The notes under the pieces: generated by a model
What the model saw: the letters and a program-made list of their open reading frames with translations, nothing else
Database searches by the model: none
Told to the model about the DNA's origin: nothing
Origin: Phytoseiulus persimilis
Taxonomy: Eukaryota > Arthropoda > Arachnida > Mesostigmata > Phytoseiidae
DNA: 64,000 nucleotides
Reading direction: 5' to 3'
Assembly: GCA_037576195.1 (NCBI GenBank)
Contig: CM075103.1
Coordinates: 28,232,723 to 28,296,722 of the forward strand
Made by a program: the position numbers and the translations under genes
In this document: positions 1 to 12,060 of the stretch, piece by piece
How the letters are laid out: the number at the start of each line of letters is the position of its first letter
How positions within the stretch are numbered: position 1 is the stretch's first letter

Positions 1-540
1 ACGTTGTGCGAAATACAGCCAGAAGCGTCCAATACACGATGAGACGTGTTCTGGGAGCCCAACGAGCCCAGTCCCCTCACACCCTCCATCGGAGTGTGGA
101 GGGAAAGGTGACTTCGGGTTCAATCATAGCCTGCCGGCACAAGGGAATCAATTGTGGAAAAACGAGAGAGTCCTAGACCGTTCACCATGCTTCGAGGTAT
201 TTCCCCCGGAACTCGTTTTGTGGAGGAAGAAAAATCATGGAGGGGAGAAGGGGGGGGGGGGCTTTTGATAGAACTGGATTCGTCGTTATACAACCGTGGT
301 GAGAAAGCTCCATTTACAGCCCGTGACTTCACGGTGGTTATGTGCACCCACTTGATAAAATGTTGATCTCGGTAGTGCCGCTGTCCCCGACCAGCCGAAC
401 TTCGAGATTTGATCCTAGGCGAAAGACTCACGGATAAGCTATTCGGGCTTTAGGCCACATTTCGACTGTATCCGAGCAACGTTGCACTGCCAACGAGCTC
501 AGTGGAAACCGCCTTCTCCTACTTCGAGGACGCATACCCG
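1..540. other. No gene recognised at left edge
   Basis: I see no convincing coding exon here. The stretch contains a homopolymer run of G near 250-261 and small open frames on both strands without a recognisable motif. It may be the non-coding flank of the transposase remnant that follows. Confidence 0.4.
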
Positions 541-544
541 ACTT

Positions 545-1443
545 GACGGTCCATGAACGAGAACTACCAACGAAGAAGGGTTCCTTGTGAAAGATGACGG
601 CTTGGCGGACAGGATGCTGGGTTTCACAACTCCGGACTTGGTTGCACCATTGAGCAACGCTCCCGTCGTCGACATGGACGGGACTTTCCGAATTGTGCCT
701 CATACCTTTGCTAAACTCTGCACTCTGCATGGGTTCTATCTTGGTCAGATGGCACCTTGCGCTCTCTTCCTCTCGCCCAGCCGGACAACAGAAACGCGTA
801 CGCGTATGCTGAATCAACTGAGAGCCAATGCCTTGAGGGCCGTTGAAAACAGTTTCCCGACCGCCGAGATCAAGGGTTGTTCCTTCCATTTCGGGCAATG
901 CCTCTGGTGGAAATGGCAGAAGCTCGGACTCAGTCGGGAAGAATTCAACGAAGACGGCGATGCCCGACGCGTTCTCCGATCCGTCAAGGCCCTGGCACTC
1001 ACTCCGCCGAACTTGATCGACGACGCATGGTTGGAGATCAACGCAAATTGTTCGGGACACGCACACGTTGCTTGTGCAGCTCTGGAAGATTTCAAAGACT
1101 ATGTATGTGGCTTGAAAACGGGAACGTGTACCCCAGGCGGTTGTGGAACCATTACCGCAACTTCGGGCCACGAACCACCAACCATCTCGAGGTATGGCAT
1201 CATGCAGTGAAGGTCCTCGTACGGAAAAAACATGTTGACATCTTTGGAACGATGGAACGCCTCCAACAACAACGGGCGAAGTATGAGTCCACGATGCGTC
1301 CCCTCGGTATGGGCCAGGCTGCACCCCGGAAATGTCCGAAATACCAGCGGATCAACAATAACATCATGAAGCTTGCTGGACAACTGGAGGCCAACGAAAT
1401 TAATCTTCGTGAATACATCCATGCAGTAGCGCATCATCTATGA
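545..1443 (+). pseudogene. MULE-type transposase, decayed
   Basis: This encodes the core of a Mutator-like (MULE) DDE transposase, the enzyme that cuts and pastes its own DNA element. The open frame near 587-1100 reads through the first catalytic Asp context (VDMDGTF), a conserved HGF turn, and the family hallmark KGCSFHFGQCLW. A one-base shift near 1100-1110 moves the frame to the one ending at 1443, which carries the third catalytic residue in NHLEVWH. The block that normally holds the second catalytic Asp (usually TDFE) is missing between the TRMLNQLR and NALRAVENSFP segments, so an internal deletion has removed part of the active site. No ATG begins the frame, and the N-terminal zinc finger usual in arthropod copies is not visible. 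The frameshift, lost Asp and missing N-terminus make this an inactive relic. Confidence 0.8.
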
Positions 1444-2283
1444 GGCCACTTTCATACCATGTAGGAGATTCGGAGCGATCCCGAATCTGAAACATTGGGA
1501 ATTAATGTGATATCCTGTTGCATGGATCCAACCCAAAGCGTGTTCATGCGCCGTGATATTCGTGGATGAAAAACTCAACAACTACCATTCGAAGTGATCC
1601 TAATAGATTTCAAGAACGTTATTAAGGAGGTATTGAACTTACTCGGGATGGTTCTGAATTTTGAGCTGATACAGAATGGCCCATCCGTACGAGCTCTCGA
1701 GTCGCCGGCTTGGGCAAATACTGATCGATGTTCGACTGAGGACGTGCGGCAGTTCATTGACAGAGGACTTGATGAGGTTCTATACTTTTCGACTGTTCTC
1801 CTGCTGGGATCCATGGAAGGAGACTCGAGAAATCAGTTGCGGACTTCTTCCGGGGAAGAGAAACAACTCTTTGGCCCACTCTGAGAACCGACGGATCGCG
1901 GAGAGTTGAGGTCTGTATTCGGAGTCATCGGGCCGCGTCGAGTGCCCCGGTTACCAGGAGAGAAAGAAAATCTGCATCACAGTTTGAGGGAAGAATCAGG
2001 AGCTCCGTTCGGGAAGCGACTTCGCAGTCTGAGTGCAGAAAAGGAGTAATGATGACCAGCACGAGTTCGGCTCCAACATGCCTCGGTCTCTCTTTCTACA
2101 ACCAAAGGAAGAAGTCGAATCCACGGGAGCTTCGCTCTGACTTTGATTCCAAAGCGGTCGGAGCGGGAAAGGGCTCTTCACTGGCATTTGAGATTCTGGC
2201 ATACAAAACCTAACCGCTGCCGCTCGCTGTGAGCGCATACTCTCCGTCTCTGTCCACCCAGTCGACTCAACCGGAAAGCAGTT
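1444..2283. other. Unassigned stretch
   Basis: No gene is recognised. A 96-codon plus-strand frame at 1594-1884 has no start context, motif or paralogue elsewhere in the window, and its minus-strand shadow is equally featureless. Confidence 0.4.
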
Positions 2284-2780
2284 GTGAAAAAAACGGTCGA
2301 GGCTGAAAACGAAATCAACGGTGCCACAGCGCGCGGGCAACCACGCACATCTGGGACGTGTAAGAGACGATCGTCACACGCTGAGCTCACGCAGAGATCG
2401 TGCCCTCAAAAACCGGCGGAGGCGGCAGTGAGCTCCGCAAATTTCGCTGAGAAGTCGGGTCGAATGCAATCGAGCACGGCTCCCGGGCCGGACGGAATGC
2501 GTCCAGAGACAGTATCCCTCATGAAAAAGTTTCCCACTCTATTTGCCTGAGAGGGGGCATTCCTGAAACCCTGGAAGACAGCAAGACTCACCCCCAGTCT
2601 GCTGAGCGCGGTCGCCGGAGGTATCGAAACTGTGATGAACTGCAGGATTCAGGAAGAACTCGAGGGAAAGGGTGAACTCAACGGAACGCGGCTCGGTTTC
2701 CGTCCGGGACGATCATTTCTGGGGGTGATTTGGAAGAAAACACAGGGGATCAAGTTCGATCACAGATTGAAGTTGGGAGC
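2284..2780 (+). pseudogene. R1-like non-LTR reverse transcriptase, N-terminal fragment
   Basis: One reading frame, broken by a TGA at 2548-2550, shows the order typical of a non-LTR retrotransposon reverse transcriptase: the entry motif APGPDGM (about 2482-2502), then FLKPWKTARLTP, then the region before motif A with EELEGKGELN and LGFRPGRS. The catalytic YADD segment is not found downstream. A piece resembling the extreme C-terminal domain of the same family lies at 3916-4050 on the same strand, so both may derive from one decayed insertion. Family assignment to an R1-like clade is inference from the motif style. Confidence 0.7.
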
Positions 2781-3915
2781 GCACAGGACTGCGCCGAATG
2801 CGGACGGTTTCCTTTTGTGTGGTGGTTTCCCTCCATGGTGTCATCATCCTTCGACTCGTTGCTCATGTGAAGAAGTTATTGGGAGGAGGAGCAGAACAAA
2901 GGTAAAGGTGAGAAGATTTTCTCTACAACGCGGAAAGGGAAAATCGCATTCTAGCAGACCATGAGCGATTGGAGCTTCTCTGTGTGCTGTGTAGAGAACC
3001 ATCTTCAGATCAGAAACGGAAAGAGTTGGATATTTCAACGACCAAGAGATGCTCGATTCTCGTTCCGCTTCCCGACCTAACAAGTCTCTCCTTGGCCTCA
3101 GATCTAGCTGCTCATGCGGTTGAGGTTTAGCGACGTGAGAGATGTCGAACGTCTCGACACGTTTCGAAGTCCGTAGGATTTTTTCCGACCATTTATGTGG
3201 CCGCGTAGAGAGCTGAGCGCCGCTTCAGCTGTGCAGCTCTATCGAGATTCTCAGGTCGAACGGTTGCCTGCGTTGAGACTTGAAATCGTGAAAGGGAAAA
3301 CGGGGTCTGCTTGAGACTCTGAGGCTTCGTCGCCTTCCGCCGTTCGGTGTTGTTTCGGCATGATGAACGCAAATGAGCTTCTATCTCCGGTCCACAAGAA
3401 CGAATCCTCGGATATTTCGCAACTGCTCTTATTTTTCTTTTCTTCTCCCCCAGGATGATTGCCCCGGATGGCTAGAACCTGGAAGTTCAGGCACTGACCA
3501 TTCTACATTATCCGTATCCCTTGGCGTCCCCCTCCCCGCATCGATATTCGGTAAGATATGTCCCCTGATACATCATCATCATGAACAGCCCAGAGAGGCG
3601 GAATATTTCCTTAGTTGAGTCGTGGACTTGTGTCTGTCGGGTATATCGCGACGAATGGGAGAAGCCTCAGCTAATCATGGGAATCCAAATTACGTGATGC
3701 TACCGCACGGTGTCTCCAGAGGCCATTTCGCGTCGTGGCACAAACAGGGCACGCTTATACGAGATTCCAGCCGAAGACAGTGCAGATGATGATCGAGCTA
3801 CGTCCGGAGCGATCACTGAAGGAACCATGGAAAAAAATGCAAATTAGATGGGATAACTCAACAAAAGAAAGATTGGAAGTGCATCCCAGATATTCGAAAG
3901 CGGTGAGAGCGGAAG
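2781..3915. other. Unassigned, probably decayed retrotransposon interior
   Basis: It lies between two non-LTR retrotransposon fragments in the same orientation. Several short plus-strand frames (for example 3373-3618) carry no reverse transcriptase motif that I recognise. No YADD-like box was found. It may be the mutated middle of the same insertion. Confidence 0.35.
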
Positions 3916-4050
3916 TTTGGTGAACTCAACTATTTCACCTATCAGATGCTCATTGGCCACGGAGATTTCCGAAAGTGCCTTCACGTCTACAATTGGACGA
4001 ACGTAAGCAAGCGAGTCGGAGCAATCCTACGCCGGAAGAACGAGCTCTGA
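3916..4050 (+). pseudogene. R1-like ORF2 C-terminal domain remnant
   Basis: The short frame contains FGELNYFTYQMLIGHGDF, matching the conserved 'tQ-l-tGHG-F' segment that follows the reverse transcriptase/RNase H part of R1-type non-LTR elements, just before the terminal zinc knuckle. It stops at TGA 4048-4050 before any knuckle. A second remnant with the same FGEL-Y-T-QM--GH--F skeleton lies at 58742-58951, so the two are members of one family. Confidence 0.6.
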
Positions 4051-4355
4051 GAGCGCCAGTTCAGTCACGGGTGAGAATGGATGCGACGACAGCCGGACCT
4101 TGACATCAAGTGCTTCAGCTCTATGAGCTGACGAGAATTCGGCAGTTCCCATCACTACCGAAGAAATCGCTCGGGCCCCGGGATCAGTGGCTCAGCCACG
4201 AGAATGTTGGGAGAGGGTGTTTTCGGGGTCAAGGGTTCCAGGTTCCTTGATTTCTGGGTTCCCGGGTTCCTGGGTCTCGAACCGCAACCATCATCTTATC
4301 GTTGGATTAGGGCTAAGCAGCGTCCAGCGTTCCAGGATTCCCCGAGTTCCCCACT

Positions 4356-6371
4356 TCACGACAGTTCCAGTTGCAAAGCGACCATCATGTATGTCGTGAT
4401 AAGATTGAGCACCTGCGAACGATTACGGCCATCAGCGCCCATTCTCGAGAAGGATGTCCGGTATCCTCTCCATCATGATGACAGTGAACACTCGCACTCA
4501 CGCTCAGAAAAGTTTGCTTCCGTATGGTCAAGAAACCAAAAAATGTGAAACCAAAAACTTTGGTCTCGAATCTTCTTGTGAATTGGAAGCTCAAACTGTC
4601 GAACTCTCTGCTCTCGTATACACGGGAGGAAAGAATTTCTTGCGGCCTCTGTGCCTGGGAAGTGACAAGAATGTTATCCTGATTATAATGCAATCCAACG
4701 ATTTGTGCGCCTCAAACTGCATCAAATCGACATTCATTTTCCGGTGAAAGAATTTTCCGCCCGATAACTTTTTATACTCCGATATGCTTCATATAGAATA
4801 CTCGCTTCACGGTGTATCTCAGATGCGAGCATCAAGAAAGTGCTCGCGACCAGTGCCTGCCAGAGTGAATGCACTGCCGAAAGTCCCAAGCTGGTATTGC
4901 TTCGCGAGAGTTTGTCGAGCTGACTGATCACGAGGGCCATTTGTGGGACAGTGAGCACCAGCATCGAGCCGATATAGAAACCAGCGATACGGTCGACGGC
5001 TCCGATGAGTCGACAGCAGGTCTCATGGCAGCGGATAGCTCTCTGTGGAATCCAAGCTTGCTTTGAATATCAAGCAGGCGGATTCCGAATGAATTACCGC
5101 GAGGGACTCCCTACTCACATCGAGTCTGCAAACATCCATCCTCTTTGCTGCTTCTTCGAACTCCGGTACAGTCATGCGGAGGAGAGGTAGCACGACGTAG
5201 AAGCCAATGACGAGAACATAGCAAGCAGCGTGTAGGTTGACGTCGTTGTACATCCGAAACTCCACAATAGCGGCGTAGAAGATCGGCGATTTCCATTGCC
5301 TAGGTTTGTGGCTCGCCGTGCTCATGACATCGCCGATGAAGATGAACGAGATAATGCCCAAAGTGATGCACAGAGGCGCTCGCACCTTCCATGGTTTCAC
5401 CCTCAGCATACACAAAACGGGGTCATCTGGCATGAAAGGTTTCGTTGTCAATTCAGAGGAGACCCGTTTTCATGGGGATGGGCGATCGCCAAGACGATTT
5501 TTGTTGGGATTGCTAGCTAACCAAGCAGGAAAATCGGAGGACACCTACCGATTATGTCGAATGCGATCTGGCGGATTTCCACCAGGTATGTGCGCCTACT
5601 CAATGAAACTGCGAGGCGATACCTAAGCACGGTCATGAGAATGGAGAGAAGAGGCAGCAGGTACCTGCAGAGAAGTTCAGATAACGCTTCTCAAAGAATC
5701 TCTGTAGCTGAGCTCAGCAACTCCGCGCATGGTTATAGAGGGTGACAAGAAATAACCTGGATTTCTGGCCATGGTGGGACTCGAGCAGTGGATAAGACGA
5801 TAACGAAGGTCGGGCTGATCCCATCGACGGAGGGCTCGCTACGGCATTGCAAGTGAAATATACTTCAACACTTTCTCGGAACTCGAGGCAAGTTGAGCGA
5901 GTCCACGTCACCTCCTGTCACCCTTCGAGCTCATCCGGATTGGCACCCACCTGATGGGATTTCCGTCAGGATTGATTTTGAGTAGCGCGTACGCGTCGGG
6001 CACCAATGATGGAACACAAAAGAAAACGACAGCTTCCACAGTCATTGCAAAAGACACTGCACACATCGCAAGGGGCCATATCCTGGCACTTTTGCTTATT
6101 TCAGTTCTCAAGAGTTTATGGGGGAAGTCATTGAGTCCGGCAACCTTCGCGGCAATGAAGTAATATTTCAGCCTGGAACGGGCGCACTTCAGGTTTAGTT
6201 TTCGGCAGCAGCGGGCCATGGAGATCGTCTCCTTGACGAAGCGATTCTCGGCTCTTTTCTTACATGCGATCCTGCTGAAACTCACTTGAGGAGGAAGTTG
6301 AAAAGTTCTGAGTCCCACAAAACCTCTCGCCGCTGGAACAGCGTGAAATCCTCTATCCTGTCTCGTTTCAT
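4356..6371 (-). CDS. Gustatory receptor-like 7TM protein (GR1)
   Basis: A seven-exon gene on the minus strand, predicted 392 aa, encoding a gustatory-receptor family ligand-gated channel of sensory neuron membranes. Exons: 6371-6286, 6172-5951, 5664-5549, 5426-5119, 5042-4806, 4654-4502, 4412-4356. The 86-bp first exon starts with ATG (MKRDRIEDF) and joins in phase 2 to the second exon. Several hydrophobic segments are visible, such as ICAVSFAMTVEAVVFFCV-like and GIISFIFIGDV-like stretches. The end carries the family hallmark, TYMMVALQL, preceded by FGFTFFGFLTIRK. Every exon length matches GR3, and exons 2-7 match GR2. Introns are 76-286 bp. The intron after exon 5 begins GCGAGT instead of GTGAGT, a rare but usable GC-AG donor. 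No stop or frameshift was found. Family assignment is firm; the ligand is unknown. Confidence 0.85.
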
Positions 6372-6684
6372 CGCGGTTGCATCCTATCGACTGAGATGGT
6401 CTCCGATGAATCGTTCTACTACGAATAGCGCGTGAAGCGATTACATGCCTCTGCGGTATACCCGAGTTGGAATCGATATTTTGCTCCAAGCGCCTGAACG
6501 AATTGTATGTATATTAGGACACAGTTTCCGCGCAGCTTGCACGAAATATTTAAGAGCAGATTGTTGCTCCGAACTCGCGTCAATCTCAAGATTCCGGCTC
6601 AGTTTTGCATTACCACATCCACTACCGTTCCGAACAAAGTTTCCGAATCGAATCAAGGAGGGGCGGTCCTGTGGCCGGAGCCGA
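6372..6684. other. 5' flank of GR1
   Basis: No coding feature is recognised beyond the GR1 start codon. The sequence upstream of the ATG (about 6372-6490) still aligns with the matching flank of GR3 (17803-17930), showing that the duplication that produced GR1 and GR3 included upstream DNA and probably the promoter. Confidence 0.45.
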
Positions 6685-7290
6685 TGCTGCGTGAACTTTG
6701 TTCTGCTGTTCCGGGGCATTGAACTGGCGCTTAGTGAGGAGTCATTCACGGGCTCGAGCGCCCTCGCTCCCTATGAGTTAGTCGTGGATTCTCCAAATAC
6801 AAGCCCTGATTAATATATGTACAGTATAGAGCCGCTATTTGAGCAGAATATCGATCTTTGCGTCAATTCATTGACCGAACGTGTAATTGCTATCCGGAAC
6901 GGCTCCTCCTTTCAGTGCGGCAGACATAAACACGTCACTGTTGACCGTTGTCCATAAGAAGAGGCTGTCCATCGATGCGACGACGCGCTGTGAGGATTGA
7001 AAAGAGTTTAAGAAAAGTCAGTGAGCTGACTTTTGAGTTGAGTGAGCTTCCACCGAAGGAGGACACGGAATGGAGCAACCCTCGATCCCAGCAGCGCAAG
7101 GCGCTGTGGTATACAGACCCTTCTATCGAACCATCAGACAAGGGCGTTGTTTTTCGCAATGAGGAGCCCCTCTTGGTTTTACGTCTGTGCCCGACCTCTT
7201 TCCCTAAACGTGGCTCATGGCCGGCATCGTCGAATTCCCCCAAACCACCATTGACCTTGACCCTCTGGTCTGTGCCCAATTCAACTTCAA
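6685..7290. repeat. Diverged duplicated block, copy A
   Basis: This stretch aligns in the same orientation with 10165-10760. Shared landmarks in order are 'CCGGGGCA(T/G)TGAAC', 'GATTAATATA', 'GAGCAGAATATCGATC', 'GCGCTGTGAGGA', 'AAGGCGCTGTGG'/'GAGCGCTGTGGG' and 'GCATCGTCGAATT'. Small insertions and deletions separate them and no common long reading frame survives, so it is either an old interspersed repeat or a duplicated non-coding region. Confidence 0.65.
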
Positions 7291-10164
7291 TTGAATAAGT
7301 TGGCGCTTGCCCGGTCACGAGAGGTGTCTGAGTTTCTGTGGAGGTCCTGCTGTCCCTCATCCAAATAATCGCGGGAATGGGAAACGGAAGGAGTCCCATG
7401 TGTCTTTCTCGCAGCTCCGTCTCTATAACGTATTCTTCGCGGAGAATGAAACGGAGGGTAGTATTGGGTTCTGAAACGTCCTGTAGGTGTTAAGGTAGCA
7501 GCTTGGATGTATCCTCGACACCATACATTGCGGGACAGCAATGGCTCTCCAGAGCATATCGGATAGTTCAAATAGGTTAAAGCTCCAGAGTGTTCTCGCG
7601 TTGAGTCATCCCCCCCCCCCGAGACTCTTCGATAATATTGGGAAGGGTGGATTAAATACCACTTCGATGGACGAAATTGTTCCACAAAGATTCTTTGTTA
7701 TCAGAGAAATCTTCGCAGGTTTGGAAGCCATGTTGATTGCGTCATGGAGAACTCGCGACAATGATGATGATCATCATCATCACATCCTTGCCCCAAAAAA
7801 AAAAGCTGGGTACGCCCCTGTTCCATCCAGGCCCGACTCGCCGCCTCTGTATAAAGATCTACTTTTCTTGGAATACTCTTCCTTGGGCGCGGTGTAGTGT
7901 CTCGAATCCGATTTCCTGCATGTCGACTTGCCTTAGAAAATATGCTCCTCGTCAAGATAGTCGGAAGGATTTTTTGGACCACTGAAATGGTTCCTGAGCT
8001 CTCCAATGCAGTCAGGGATGCTGACCAGGCACCAGGCGCCATCAGGTAACCAGCGAGTCAGGCTCAGCAGCTTGCTCAAGGTCTGGCCGCCATTGTAATC
8101 CTGGCCGATGTGAGTACAAATCATCCCGACCTCTGATTCCCGATCGCACAACATCCCTTTCACTCTTCTCTGGCTTTTGTCGGGAGCGATGTTAATCACA
8201 GGCGCGGATTCGCTCTGTGACTCCTCATATCGGAGCCGATTACAACGGGAGAACGCAGCTTCGCTCAGCAATAGTACTGATCTTCGCCAGCCTCTTGGGA
8301 GACAGGAGGAAGCTGGACAACAAACGGTTGGGATGGCGATAAGAAACTTTGTCGCACCGAGACCGGCGTCAGGGAATGAGCCAGAGTCTCGCTGAGCGGG
8401 AGGGAGGCAAGTTTATGGACGTCACATCCGAAGCTCCAAATAGAAACCACAGGTCCCTCCCTTCTCTATCCGCGCGTGAATTCCAGTGAGGCGATCTGAA
8501 TAGTCACTTTCATGCGAAAATTCTCCGACGGATCTCACGTGCTCGTTCGGATGAGCCTCCATATGTTAGACGGTCGAGCATCGGGAGCAGAGCCGTGCGC
8601 CGCGCCGCCGAGGATGGGATGGCCCCGCCAGCCGCCGTGCCCCCGAGCGGCGGACGGCGGCGGAGCGCGGCGCCGGTACCTCATCTCGTGGTTAAGCGCC
8701 ACAAGTAGGGGGTCGCAAGAATCCTCGAGTCCGCCTTTGCGACACCGAGCCACAAATCTGTTTTGATGGGCTCAGTAACGGAGCGCAGTTAGACATGTAC
8801 GAGAAGCTTCGAACAGCGGACTACGGCAACGGATCGGCTCTGTCTGTGGGCATAGTGCGGCGTGATTGTGGCTTGCACGATACATGCTAATACTCTTCTC
8901 ACCAACGTGAACCGGAGTCGAGCTGGACCATTTGAGGTGGTCAACGATCACGTTTTCTCTATGCGCATAGATGAATAGATCGGTTGTGCCGTGAATCGGA
9001 TCCAAACGGCGAGGGCGAAGGAGAGATCCACTTTGGATACCTTCCATGTCGGGAACAGCGGGCAGTCTGGAGCGTCCTTTCTTACTCGGCACGGGAACTT
9101 TCGACTTCCCATATTTTGCTCGAACCTCAGCTCTGGCATGGATTTTCCCCGGAATTTCGACGATGTGGGGTGGCTGGAGCACTTGGGACGAGAGGGGACA
9201 CAACGACACCCAGTTGAGGTTCTGCGAAAGCTTTACGCGGATACGAACACGCCGATCGCGAAACCAGAGAGAGCTCCTTCGGCTTCTACTCCCTGTGACC
9301 GCCCCTCATGGATTTCAATCGAACCCTCCGACTGTCCTGAAGGATTGAAAATAGAATCCACCCAAAAAGCTGACGATCCAAGTTTCGCTTCGAATAACAG
9401 TTCATCTTTCCCGTCGCGGAAAATCGAAAAGTTGTGAAGCTCCCGTCGGCTCATTCAAAGTCTGCGAGTGGATTGATCACACCAAATCGTTGAGGATAAC
9501 ATAAGAATTGTGACCGCCGTATCAATATGTTTCTAGTTCTGAATCTGGAATTGATATACTGCACATTGAGCCTGAACTACTCAAGAGGACAGAAGAAATC
9601 GAATGATGACTTTTGTGAATCATTTCGCTGGCCGACAGGCACTTCTCGCGACGAACAGGCTGGATTCCACAAGCCATTTCCGATGAGTAACAACCTGCAG
9701 CGCGCCGCGGCGCTCGTCGCCGCCGCCGCCTTTTTTCCCGACCGCCGCCGTCGAAATCCTCACGGCGCACAGCTCTTATCGGGAGCTAGACGCCATTTTC
9801 CGTTGAAGGGATAGCGGAAAATATTTATGGCGCGAATTTCCTCCGCGAAGGTTCCGAAGGAGTGTTCCCGTTAATCCAACGTCATCTTCAGCGTTCCCGT
9901 CATCAGTTTTGCCGTTAAACTTTAACGCAAATAAGGTTTTATCGGGAGCCAGCACTGTAGGTAGGTTGAGCACGAGTGCCTTCCTGTTTTCCGAGCTTCG
10001 TTTTCAGCTGTGTGTCTCTGCGGTGTGTAGGAGTCCAAATCGATATTTCGCGACTTGCGTCACCGTGAATAGCTGGTTTATCAGAACAGCGTCCCCAAGC
10101 TGCTCTGACCTTTCGCCGATTCCGGGATTCTGACTCACTTTCACCCTCCTATAAGAACATAGAG
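7291..10164. other. Unassigned 2.9 kb with two GC-rich islands
   Basis: I cannot assign a gene with confidence. Features seen: a run of C near 7609-7620, a GATGATGATCATCATCATCAC palindromic microsatellite near 7760-7782, and two short very GC-rich islands at about 8590-8690 and 9700-9760 rich in GCCGCC. Two minus-strand frames (7933-8271 and 8772-9209) look slightly protein-like but have no family signature, defined start or splice support. Confidence 0.35.
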
Positions 10165-10760
10165 GGCTTCGTGAGCTCCCTTCTGCTGCTCCGGGGCAGT
10201 GAACCGGCGTCGAGGGAGGAGAAATGCATGGGCTCGGATGCCCTCGCTCTCCACGAGTTCAATGCGAACTTTCCGACGACAGTTTTCTGATTAATATACA
10301 GTATACAGCCGCAATCGGAGCAGAATATCGATCATTGCGCCAATGCATTATGGAAGCAGAAAATTGAGTTGTGAAGCGGCCCCTGCGTTCAGTGACAAAG
10401 TAGTGAGGGTGCCAGTGAGGGCAACTCTTGATAATCACCGGCAGAAGCCGTCCATCGTCGCGGTCCGGCGCTGTGAGGAGTCAAATATCAATTGGAGAAC
10501 GGGGTCAACTGAGCGTTCCCCTCATGAAGAAAGACTCGGAGAAGAGCTTCGCTCCATATCATCAGCGGAGAGCGCTGTGGGACACAGACCTTTCCAACTA
10601 CTTATTCAAGTGGGTGTTTTTCTTTTAACCAACCGGAGCTTCCTTCAGTTCCAAGTCTGATTCGTACCTCTTTTCTTATCCGAGCCGATGGCCAGCATCG
10701 TCGAATTTTCCTCGGCCGCCATCTGGCCGTCCCGTGCCCCTCATTAACCTTCATGCGATG
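10165..10760. repeat. Diverged duplicated block, copy B
   Basis: Direct-orientation partner of 6685-7290 with the same ordered landmarks. The two copies lie about 3.5 kb apart on opposite sides of the GC-rich unassigned region. Confidence 0.65.
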
Positions 10761-12060
10761 CAGTTAGCGTTTTCTTCAGAGATCTCCTTGCGGTCGTCCT
10801 TCTGTTACTCATCATCATCTTCTTCCATGTACGATAGTTTTTTGAGTTTTGAAGTATGTCGGAGCATGGTTCAATATTGTGGTCTCAGTGTCCTCGAGAC
10901 GAACAGTGAAAGGCACACGAGTTCGGATGAATTCCATACTAGGACACCCAAGGCGGGCCCGAGTCAGATTTCCATGCTTCCGTATGAGACAGTTTTCAAT
11001 GTTCTCGTGTTCCGCCTCTTCCTGCGAAACCCTCGACTTCATTATTCCCACCAAAGTTGAAAGTTCCGGAGGCAAATGTGTCGGAGACTTCTCGGGAGTG
11101 GTGCTCCGCCGCTCCCAACTAAGACAAAGTTTTTATCAGTATACTGGATGCACAATTCAAAGACGAACAGTTTCATTCAACGCAACCACACGGAGAAACC
11201 TCCAGTTCTTAGCAGTTACTTCAGCGAATGTACATCTATACTTTCCACAAGATGAACAAGTTTTTTGGGTATAGTGCAAAACTTGCAAGTTTCTCGATGA
11301 AGTTGCGTTGAGGGGTTGTTGCCTCCAGGATATCTGTTGGGTTTATTCCATCCTCGTCTCGCTGTTTCTCGCGAAGACTCGCGGGATGGGTCGAAGCTTG
11401 TCCAACCCCCGAGCTTTGATGAACTGGTAGAGAATGGCTTTCGTGTCCCCCTGTGCATCGAGATGATTCGGACGAAAAAACATTGATCTCGGACTCCGTG
11501 GAAAGTTTTTGTTCTCGATAAAGAGAGGCGAAGCGCATTCTCGGCGATCCATCCTGGACAGTGGGATAACAAGCTTCGCCGCTGTAGCTCGAAATCTCCT
11601 CTTCTCCCGCGTCTGAATCGTGTCTTAGTGACGTCTTTTGGCACGTTCGTCAAGCCCAAATCAACTGACGCCCACTTTGCCATTCGTTGACTCGGATCAG
11701 TCCTATTGACCCAAATGGGGAAGGAGCCCTCGAACAACGAGCCCATGCCAACGCACGTCGCCTCCTATCCGTTTGAGTCGATAGGATTTCGCGGTCGCTC
11801 TTCCTTCGTGTTCTCGATCGGTGGTGCTCTGAGATTGACAATGTTCCGAATGCTGCTTCGAATCGCCTCTTTCTTCTGTTGGTTCCTTTTCTCGGCACTC
11901 GTCATCGTCTGAAACGGTCTTGCAGGTTCTAACTTTCAAGTGTCTGTAAGACAAAATTTGGTTCCTTATCAAAGCTGATATTCAGTGAGTGCAACTCATG
12001 GAGCCTGTCGTAGTCAAGAGGAGCTCCTCCGTGACTTTGGGCTGCCAGGGAAATGAATGA
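10761..12060. other. Unassigned; possible reverse-transcriptase scrap on minus strand
   Basis: A minus-strand frame (11746-11216) contains WIAENALRLSLSRTKTF, which resembles the 'W-aeNgL-L--sKT--f' segment downstream of the YADD box in non-LTR reverse transcriptases. No other domain motif supports it. I looked here for the missing first exon of the neighbouring receptor gene (GR2) and did not find a convincing match. Confidence 0.3.

Noticed and set aside
428-1324. 298-codon minus-strand frame
   Set aside because: It overlaps the clear MULE transposase on the other strand and shows no family motif.
10815-11075. 86-codon minus-strand frame near 11 kb as a gene
   Set aside because: No motif, no splice context and no paralogue; indistinguishable from a chance frame.
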